Origin: Steromphala cineraria
Taxonomy: Eukaryota > Mollusca > Gastropoda > Trochida > Trochidae
Reading direction: 5' to 3'
Length of the DNA stretch: 64,000 nt
Assembly (NCBI GenBank): GCA_916613615.1
Contig: OU744732.1
Location: forward strand, 29,026,673 to 29,090,672
Part shown: piece after piece, positions 55,551 through 64,000 of the stretch
How the letters are laid out: every line of letters starts with the position of its first letter
Numbering within the stretch: the stretch's first letter is position 1
Notes under the pieces: generated by a model
The model's input: the letters and a program-made list of their open reading frames with translations, nothing else
Databases searched by the model: none
Told to the model about the DNA's origin: nothing
Made by a program: the position numbers and the translations under genes

Positions 55551-56839
55551 TTATATAGTTGTCCTATTTTCGTTTAGACAAAGGCCTATGTATATTCATT
55601 CAAACAACTGTTTTTGATGAAATATCATCCCTCCACGATATTCATATGTCATCTTTGAACTTAAAATTATACAAATTAATTATGAAAAATCGAACCCCTT
55701 TGCGAAAACATTGACAAACTGCGATAAAGACAATATTGCTTTTCAAAGGGAGATAATTCCAACTTAACCTAGTGACACGTACGGGTGCCGGAAAATGTAA
55801 TGTGTAACAGATACTTTCTGCTCTATGATGAGAGAGGCGATCCACGACGAAATACATATAAAAATAAATTAAAGAACCATCAACGCACAAAAGATTTGAA
55901 TCTAAATGTGTCAAAAGCTACTGTATGTGCCGTTTGTTTTTGTCAAAATATTCCAGCCATTCTACCATGTGGTGGGGAGTAATCATTATTTCAAACTTAG
56001 ATACATATTTTCAAAAGCATTTTGTAAGCTTACTAAATGAATTAGTAAGCTTACTAAATGGACCGAATTAGTAAGCTTACTAATTCATTTAGTAAGCTTA
56101 CTAAATAGATTTAGTAAGCTTACTAATTCAAATCGAATTAGTAAGGTTACTAATTCGATTTAGTAAGCTTACTAAATAGCGATTAAAGTCCCATTTGGCA
56201 CCCCATAAATTCACACGTCCAATTTAAAAAAGATACCAGCTATATAACCCACTGAATGGTACCAATTCGTAACTGCCATTCTGAATGCTTTCGATACGTT
56301 TCAGGAATTACGTTTGACTGATTGACGTGCATCATTTTCCGGTTCCGCCACTTCAAACCTTCCTATTGACACTATAGAACGTCGATTAGCTTCGATTTCC
56401 GTACCAACCCTATGGTCAATAAGATTTATTAGTTGACATATGTTAAATCTCTGATCGCCTTGAAACTTCTATTTTAACATCTATGGTATGTATTAAATTA
56501 AAAAAAAAAACGACAAGCCACAGTGTCAGAACGTCAAAACGTCAGAACGTCAGACGTCTTCCTGGATCTTGTTTACAAACCTTTTAGTCAATAAGAACAA
56601 TAAATTGTAGATTGACTCATCGTCCCCTGATAGTAATAAAGGTCAACTTGTCATGTCCGTGAATTAGCTTGAAGCGATCTTCCTCGCCAGAAAAATAAAA
56701 TACCCACAGCGGAAATCTTGTGTACAGACTCCGTGGCAGATTGGGATTTAAAATTGAAGATTTGGTGACCCTGTGACCTCTGCAAACTATGTTTGTTTCC
56801 TGTTCCCGAACAAGGTTGTCTAACTAACCGGAATGCCAG

Positions 56840-57098
56840 TCTAAGTAAACCTAGCCTCAATATTACCCGTTTCAATCCGATATTGAGTCTAGAAAGGTCT
56901 AGTAGAGGGTCGCGTCAGCCGACCTTTCTGAGACCTATGACGCCCCAACATTATACGTGCGGAGGCAGACTATTGTGGCTTGGCAAGATGAGTTCTGATT
57001 GATCAATTCGATACGTGGGCTGACGCGACCTTCTACTAGACCTTTCTAGACTCAATAACGGAGGGAAACGGGTAATATTGAGGCTAGGTTTACTTCCG
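56840..57098. mobile_element. Long-TIR MITE, family 4
   Basis: AGTCTAAGTAAACCTAGCC and the inverse GGCTAGGTTTACTT at the right, with inverted similarity through TCTAGAAAGGTCTAGTAGA. CCGGAA occurs close to both outer edges. It is related to 18003-18267 and to the inserts of the 12250-14225 array. Confidence 0.65.
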
Positions 57099-57422
57099 GA
57101 ACAGGCCTGCTCAAAAAAATAAAACCTGGGTCAGCGTTTCCCACTATTTAGAATTGAGGTACCAAAAGCCCGAGATAACTAAGATACTGTATATATAACA
57201 ATTTGCAGATTTAGATTATTAATTGTATATTTGACGATCTGGCATTATATCTTAATAGGTTCACAGGACACCACCAAGTGCCGTATTTCCTCTAATAAAC
57301 GCCCGGGCTCTTGTTTTGCAATATTCTTGGACCCTCGGCGCTCATTAGGTGCCCGGCGCTTATTGGATACCCAGCATTTACATCTTAAAGAGTAAAATGA
57401 GGTAATTATCTAAAGCCGTCTT

Positions 57423-58963
57423 TTAAAAAGACAGTAGCACGGTTTTGACAATTTTATATTTTATATTTTTCACTGTTAATTGTACGTTAATGCTGAATGT
57501 AATATTGCTTTGGGGTCCAGAGTTTAAGTTTCTCTCTATATTACTCTTGGAAACTTCAAAGAGAAGTTTCAGCCAAGATATTTGTTTTAAGCATATCCTG
57601 GTATTTCGAACGACCAATGGACAGAGCTGTAGCAAATTTATGCCAACGTGACCATGTGGGTGGTACGAAATAATTGGCAAGCTTTAATTTGTAAATTGAT
57701 TCTTATAATAATGTTATTTTGTAAAATATATTTATATTTTCAACAATATGTGGGTAAGCGTTTACATCTTTAATAAATATCAATTTTGCATATGCATGTG
57801 AGCTGTTTTGTAGTTATTTGGTGTATTTTTTATTCATTCCACATTCGGAAACGACATTCCATTTTTGTATCAACTAGGAATTTGGCTCCTTCAATTTTTT
57901 TACTATAACGCGAGCGCTTCAAATGTCCCTCATTGTCGATGACTGATCGTTCACTCAATTCATCTCATCGCTTCACGGAAAAAATGGTACTGAACAGGCC
58001 ATTTTCAAATTTCATGTTTCAAAACATAACGTTATGGATGATTTATTTACGATTAAAGGTGTCTTTCGAAGAAAGTATCGACATAGGGCCTATAGTATGA
58101 TGAAATATTCTTAAATGTCATCCTATAACATAATGAAAATTATGAACGTGTAGCTGAGATCATTTCAAAATTTATCAGCAACTTCCGGCCGTAATTCGAT
58201 CAACACTCAATTAAGGAAAATTATTCTTGCAACATGTAATTAACCTGAAAGTCAATGGGAAATTCGTCGGGTTGAAACTAAATCTGCGGGTATTGGAAAA
58301 CAATGGATACCTGAATGTTTACTAGCGCAACTATTTATCTTCTAATTAATCACTGGCTCTTGTATTTAACTCACCGTCAGCTATCTTTTAAAGCAACATA
58401 AATTTGAATTACCGTATTAATGTTTAAAAATTTATGTCATAATTGAGAAAGGAGACGTATCTATCATTGTTGGAATTTAAGCGGAACGAACGAGATATTT
58501 TACTATGTACATAGTGTACTGATAACTACAACAAAGAGATAAGAACATGCGTCTCCGATTGGAACAAGTTAAGCAAAATATATTCAAGCAAAAGTCCCCG
58601 TCCTCCCTAACTTAAATCTCCTGGTTCTCAATAGTGATACATAACCGGGTGCCCAAAGCTTGCCTTTTTGAAGGCTTTTCTTGTTTTGATAGTGTCAAAA
58701 AACTCATTACACAAACCAATCATCAATAGTCAGAGAACAAACTATAACGATTCACATCAAGTTTATTGGCAGCCAGTTTTGTGTGAACACCTTTAATTCA
58801 TTTTTGTAAGAAACGGAATCTTATGGCTGTACTTTACATTAGATATTTGAGTTATTACTGCTTCATTTAGTTTAAATACAGTGTCTTTCAGTTAGAACCA
58901 TTTATTGTCATTTTCCTGACATCACCTTAGTTCCCCCCTAAAAACGTGCTACTGCCCCTTTAA
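57423..58963 (-). mobile_element. Family 1 MITE split by a ~1.17 kb insertion
   Basis: The outer parts (57423-57510 and 58683-58963) are the two sections of a TTAA-flanked family 1 MITE in the orientation of 10442. The middle, about 57511-58682, is foreign. Its edges CTTTGGGGTCC and GGGTGCCCAAAG are short imperfect inverted repeats. No transposase or other gene was recognised in the insert. Confidence 0.65.
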
Positions 58964-59117
58964 AATGAATATATATTAAATGTTAACTACGGTAGCATTT
59001 GTTTAATGGTTATTGATCGGCGCCTATCAGAGGCCAGGAGCTAAATGGAGGCCCGGCGCTTATTGGAGGAAATTCTTTGAATAATGTGCCTCTTTCTCTG
59101 CATATCATAACATATCA

Positions 59118-59561
59118 CATTCTCTCCCCACAGAGGCAGATCAAGTCATGTTGATTTAGCCTCTGTTATATTACGCCGAGTTTGTGGGATAGAATGGGAG
59201 ATGACTGATTGGAGGCAATCAAAGTTAGTTGTGCAATCAGCGACGCTGTTCTTAAATCATCGTTTTGGCTACTGAATCAAGGCAAAAGCATTGTGATCAT
59301 TCTCTCCCCACAGAGGCAACTCAGTCATACCTGAATTAGCTGGGGTATGACTGAGTTGCCTCTGTGGGGAGAGAATGCATTGTGATATGAACCACCCTTT
59401 TCATGCGAGAAGCGTTGTCATTTGCTAAAGAAATTCAAATGGATTGTGATGCAGTTTTTTTCCTCCAGGGGAAACTGCCGGAACCCACGGATTTCGGCGT
59501 AATAGAACAGAGGCTAAATCAACATGACTTGATCTGCGGCTGCCTCTGTGGGGAGAGAATG
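59118..59561. mobile_element. Family 5 MITE with a nested relative
   Basis: Termini as in 33430-33779. Interior text such as GATTGGAGGCAATCAAAG is shared. It lacks a visible target duplication. It is interrupted by the 80-bp element at 59298-59377. Confidence 0.78.
59298..59377. mobile_element. 80-bp palindromic relative of family 5, nested insertion
   Basis: CATTCTCTCCCCACAGAGGC, then a distinct arm (AACTCAGTCATACC) and the inverse. CATTGTGAT flanks it at 59289-59297 and 59378-59386. This shows that only the outer ~20 bp are needed for mobility of this family. Confidence 0.85.
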
Positions 59562-60207
59562 CTTGGTTATAAATATAAAGGATCATATGACATAGAATAG
59601 AACTTCATTTGATATTTTTTCTTCTACAAATAAAACAACTTGAACCTGTGATAAGACATACTATCATTCACATGTTAAGAGGATTCGAATATAACAAAAA
59701 CAAGGAATATAAACATTCACTGAAGCAGAGTGTTTGTTGAGATTTGTTGAAAGTTCATTTCAGACCCAAACTATTACACCTTTTAGCAGATATGTTTTAA
59801 ACTATAATAACTAAGCTTATAGATAAGTGTTTTATTAATGGTGGTTTATCATTATTTCCTTGAATGGTATTTTAGAAGTTGGAGCAATAATTAACAATAT
59901 TTTTAAGGATAGACAACTTCTTCTTCAGCTTTCTTCTACCTCTACTGTTGTATCGCTGTTTGACAACACTATGTCGAAACGAAAACCTATGTAAAAACGA
60001 TGTTTATCAATGTAGCTATGTATTTCATCATAAGTAACATATGTTTACAGTTAACAACGATTCTTATTGATTTCAATTAATTGTAAAATCCGTTGGAGTG
60101 TAAAATTGGAAACGAAATCAAAAGTTACGTATTTGAATGGTACTCATTGGCACGGAAAAGTTCGATCTCGTGATGACGTTGCAATGAACCACGTGACGCT
60201 AAAGGTG

Positions 60208-60214
60208 TATAAAT
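60208..60214 (+). promoter_or_regulatory. TATA box of the signal-peptide gene
   Basis: TATAAAT lies 39 nt before the first start codon. A transcription start near 60235-60242 would give a leader of only 10-20 nt. CACGTG (60191-60196) lies just upstream. Confidence 0.6.
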
Positions 60215-60252
60215 CATAGAGCGGAGAGCGTTTCTGTCTCCTATGAGTGACC

Positions 60253-60307
60253 ATGGCAACCATGATGAAAATCCTGATAGTGGCATTGGCTGTGACCGCC
60301 CTTTGTA
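60253..60307 (+). CDS. First exon of a secreted protein (signal peptide only)
   Basis: ATG in a strong context (GACCATGG) encodes MATMMKILIVALAVTALC, a typical signal peptide, and ends in phase 1 at a good donor (A|GTGAGTAT). Phase-1 introns right after the signal sequence are common in small secreted proteins, including the peptide at 43003. The remaining exons were not found: acceptors checked at 62204 and 62870 quickly hit stops, so they may lie beyond the window. A second ATG (60243) opens a 21-codon frame overlapping this exon in another phase. The product is unknown. It could be a false positive, but TATA box, start, hydrophobic core and donor agree. Confidence 0.6.
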
Positions 60308-63300
60308 GTGAGTATACGCATTGAATGCACAAAACGCGAAAAACGCATTGAAGGAATTTGTAATATTTTTAAGTGAATGAAATGTGTGAAACGTTCTTAT
60401 GAATAAAAATGACAATCCAGTCCAAAAAAATAATTTTTGGTTTTACGATTACTAGGTTAGTTGTGTTATTTCTGCAATTTCGGAACGATCCTCTTAAATT
60501 CTTTTTTTTTTAATCAATATTTTATTTCTGAATCCCTGTTACAATTCCGAACAAGGAACCAGGGGGATTCCTTGTCCTCAGATTCAATATAGTTGACAGA
60601 AGAGAGGATTCAGGTTTTCACACACAAAGAAAAACACACATAACACAACTTTCACACACTGTCACTATTATGAATATAATGATGAACAGGCATATAAAGA
60701 CATTTTTTGTCTAAAGTTCAGGCTAATGGAAAGATGCATATTTAGTTGATGTACTACTTCTCATCAAAAAGTGGATGATACATTAGCCATTTTATATAAA
60801 ATTTATTATGGTTTGACTTACTGAAATACATATGACGCTCAATGGTGTATCGATTTGCTAAAACATGTTTAAACATTTTCAAACTTATCTGACAATCATC
60901 CAGTTAACACTTGTAAATAAAGAATTTGGCCAATAAAAGAATGAGGTCAAATACATCATCTGTAACAATATCCTCTTAAATTCACCTTGAATACTATTGC
61001 ACCATATTGAGAACACTATTTTTATCCAAATTTAAAGAATAACTTACTTTGGTAACGTTTTAAGTAGTTAAGATTGAAAATAAAGATTAGGTTTTTCTCC
61101 ATTTGAGTAATTGCTCAGAATCAGAGTCCAATTTTTTTAGATATTCCAACAGCAAAATAAAGAGGGATTTATTCCAAATTATCCTAGAAGATTCTCCAAA
61201 TGTAAGCTATCTTATGAAAATTCCAAACATTATTTTATGGAATGTATTATGTATTCAGATTTAAGGCATGTGATGGTACGAAATATCAAAATAATATGTT
61301 TTAACAGGGTATACTGGTTAATTTAGATTTACTTTTATATGGCAGCGCAGATCTAACCTATAATGACAACATTAATATTTGTAAAGAAGTTCATAAGTAT
61401 ATCTCCGAGTCCGATTTGATACCTGAAGGAAATGTTACTTTTCCCCTTTCTTTTCTATGTTTGTATTTGTACCAAATCCTTTCATTGTGAATAAATGTGT
61501 TTGAATCAAACTTGTATCTTACTATCCCAGATTTCCTGTTTTGGTCCAATTTGTATCTTATTTACCCAGATTGTCCGTATTGGTCCAATTTGTTTTAATC
61601 TTACGTTATGTTTTCATGCACTACTTTTACACATGTGTGCAATTTACACATATGTGTGAAAGTAAATTTGCTGTGCGTTAGCATGAGTTTTAAGCAGGAG
61701 TGTTAAAAGAAATTGAAAATAATCAATATTCAGAAGTATAAAGACAACCATTGATACAGTAGGGGAGATTGGGGCAGGCACGTGATGGGCATGTGAACAC
61801 GTTTACCTATATAGGCAAATTTGCTTCCGTAGTAAATTTACTTCACCTCCAGAGGTATAAGCATGTTTGCCTACATAAGTATTTGCGTCATGTGAACGCA
61901 AAATGTCTTTACTCATATGAGCAAAATGGAATAATCATTTCTTAAAGCCCCATTAACATTCTTGCAACATTTAAAACAATATGTTTACTGTATTCGTAGT
62001 ATTTTTAGCAATATTTTGCGACCAACCATAATATAATCCGACCAAAATTCATTAAATAGGAGACAGTTTACTAAAATTACAGAGACAAGCAGGCGAAACG
62101 AGTGTGGCCATCTCACAATTTCCGGTTCCTTAATATACGCTTGAAAGCCGTCTTTGTCTTTGACCAGATTTTATTTTCTTTTTCTCCGAATCAGGCACTA
62201 GTTGCCGGCAAAGTTGATCGGACTCAATTGCGGTAACTAAGACGTGGTGTAAAATTTACACACAAAATGATGATGTCACCTAAAGCGGGTTCGTTAAATG
62301 CGATAATGGTACTTTTGGTACTGTACTTTGAACGTCGAATTAAGTATTTTATTGATGATTAAAACATGAAAATATGATATCAAACTTTCGACGAGAGATG
62401 TTTCTAAAGAGTGATGTATTTCAATAGCTAAATTTCATCACGAACCGCATGCAAGTATGACAATGGGGCTTTAAAGTCAGACAGTATAACTTGTTTTTAA
62501 AAAGAAGCTATTGTTTGGTGATTTTAGTGAAATAAGGTCATATGGTGATAGACATATAGAGTGAAAAGAAGTTATTTGGCTCGACAGAATGCAACAGAAT
62601 GCAACAGAAACTAAGAAAACTGAACCGATACGGGGAAACTAAGAAATTATGTCTCTTAAACAACATGGTTGTCTTCTGCGATAGTTTGCCAAAGTCACAT
62701 GCCACATCACAACATGCAATCATCAGTGTGCTGTGAACTTAGAACCAGGGGTGTCTAAGCACTTCCAGAAACAAGGTCATCTATATCTTCAGTTGCCAAA
62801 ATATATTGTAACATTGGCGCGATTCAAACCATAGCTCTGTAAGTAATGGTTTTCTTTCAGGGTTATATAGATAGGTAAGTTAGGGCACGTTAAGCTTCTT
62901 TTTACGTTCTTTCACACCGATGGGAAAACAAAGCATATTTCTTTTGGCAAAGAATAATTGTCAAACCCTCGCACACCATGAATGCATTTCATCCAGCCTT
63001 CATTTATGTCAGTAAAGATGGTCACAAATGACATATAGAATCACAGTAAAATCTTTTTCAATTTTGATAGTCAGTATTGGCAGGGACAAAAATGATGATT
63101 GGAATCTGCGTACCATCAAGAACACCAGAACAAAACCTTTAATCCACCATTTTATACAACAAATGCAACTTTGCTCTTTCGGCTGATCATCAAACCATAA
63201 CCATAATCATACCAAATGACTCCATATTTCGATAGAGTTTGAGGGAGAGTGAGATAAATTGTTTTTGCCATTAGCCCGTGCTCCTTGCTGAGGACAATAT

Positions 63301-63740
63301 AGGAGTTGCACGGGAGTTAGGGATAGCTTTATCTGAAAGGATGAGGACAAAGTTGATAATCATACTAAGCCGCTTTAGCTTGATAGCTTCTCTAAGCTTC
63401 AGTGAAGCATACAAGGTCCTTGATATCGAGGTAAAAATTTTTTAGGAAGTCTGTCAGCAAAGCTCAATGATCCTAAAAGGTTGTGATTTCTGATTTAAAC
63501 TGGTGTCAAAGTGTTTCCTTACTTCCCAACACTATAATCAACGATATTGTTAGACGGATACTGACACTTGATACTGCAAATTAGACATGACCCTCCATCT
63601 TCTAAATGGTCCAAATGCTTTCATAGGACAACAAAATCCAAATACTTATATAAACAAATACACCTTACACTATTTATCCATGTGAACGCATATTATATTT
63701 CGCCTTGACTCATATGTGCAAATTTGCTTATGTGGGCAAA
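60308..63740. other. Presumed intron or intergenic sequence
   Basis: AT-rich with no recognised coding exon on either strand. Related words (CATGTGAACACG, ATAAGTATTTG) recur around 61790-61900 and 63680-63775, perhaps an old repeat pair. Confidence 0.4.
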
Positions 63741-63779
63741 AATACTCATATAAGTATTTGATGTCATGTGAACACGGCC

Positions 63780-64000
63780 TTATTTGCCCAGATTTTCCCA
63801 TATTGGTCTGACTTTTACCTTATTGTCCTAAATTTCCCGTATTGGTCCAGTTTGAATCTTATTTGCCATGATTTTCTGTATTGGTCCACCTTGTATATTT
63901 TTGACCCACATTTCTTGTATTGGTCAAAGTTGTATTTTTTACCCACTTGGCCCGTATTGGTCCATCTTGTATTTTTTACCCGCATGGCCCGTATTGGTCC
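63780..64000. repeat. ~43-bp minisatellite running off the window
   Basis: The phrase GTATTGGTCCA(A/C)(T/C)TTGTAT recurs about every 43 bp to the window end. Two further copies occur at 61500-61600. The array is truncated by the window edge. Confidence 0.85.

Larger units (their letters stand above)
54743..56207. mobile_element. 1465-bp TIR element with AGTAAGCTTACT subterminal palindromes
   Basis: The termini TATTGGGTGCCAAACGGGAC and TATGGGGTGCCAAATGGGAC (inverse of the right end) form TIRs of about 50 bp with only two mismatches. AATTCA flanks both sides (54737-54742, 56208-56213). Inside each end are clusters of the palindrome AGTAAGCTTACT: five on the left, seven on the right, counting one-base variants. 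Such clusters resemble transposase-binding sites. The longest frame inside, 55785-55982 (65 codons), has no recognised motif. The superfamily is unknown to me. Confidence 0.85.
54164..56356. repeat. Segmental duplication, copy B, interrupted by an element
   Basis: Same sequence as 51754-52541, split by the insertion at 54743-56207. The comparison supplies a near-empty site for that element. Confidence 0.85.

Noticed and set aside
54743..56207. Protein-coding gene at 55785-55982 inside the TIR element
   Set aside because: 65 codons with a few Cys but no known domain; too short and isolated to call a transposase or passenger gene.
62200..62880. Second exons for the 60253 signal-peptide gene
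   Set aside because: The acceptor-like sites at about 62204 and 62870 reach stop codons within a few codons in the required phase.

Overview
The window looks like AT-rich nuclear DNA from an invertebrate animal, most likely a bivalve mollusc. That is an inference from three things: large repeat-filled introns, a complete animal-type NAD kinase gene, and several repeat types that I associate with bivalve genomes (CR1/L2-like and L1-like LINE remnants, tRNA-like SINE heads, TGACCTTGACC arrays, many short MITEs). No prokaryotic operons, CRISPR arrays or rRNA genes were seen.

The left 60% (about 2.1-38.2 kb) is one minus-strand gene, an NAD kinase. I reconstructed it as 11 exons. All junctions are GT-AG and in phase, and together they encode 459 residues. 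The gene makes NADP from NAD and ATP. Intron 2 alone is about 22 kb. The introns hold most of the MITEs, three hAT-type insertions with 8-bp target duplications, two minisatellites, a 620-635 bp tandem array and a long TGACCTTGACC repeat. The striking property of this gene is that several of its own RNA-processing signals lie inside local tandem duplications: the exon 3 donor (13 copies in a 49-bp minisatellite), the exon 7 acceptor (2 copies), the exon 6 donor (2 copies) and the AATAAA signal (3 copies). The 5' leader also has an inverted 62-bp copy 4.3 kb upstream.

The right 40% holds two small plus-strand genes for secreted proteins. One is a complete two-exon gene (43.0-43.6 kb) for a 65-residue peptide with a signal sequence and six cysteines; its mature part has no Lys or Arg. 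The other is a TATA-driven first exon with a signal peptide (60.2-60.3 kb) whose remaining exons I could not find. Around these lie a 5'-truncated CR1/L2-type LINE (40.8-41.8 kb), a 1.2 kb ACT-type trinucleotide tract (44.7-45.9 kb), a broken DD34E Tc1 transposase (49.0-49.9 kb) and a decayed L1-like LINE (50.1-51.7 kb). There is also a local segmental duplication (51.75-52.54 kb and 54.16-56.36 kb) whose second copy carries a 1465-bp terminal-inverted-repeat element full of AGTAAGCTTACT palindromes.

Repeat content includes at least two MITE families flanked by TTAA and a long-TIR family with 9-bp target duplications (five copies, one nested in another). There are also several fold-back elements. 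The repeats look like passengers, but some of them overlap processing signals of the NAD kinase gene.
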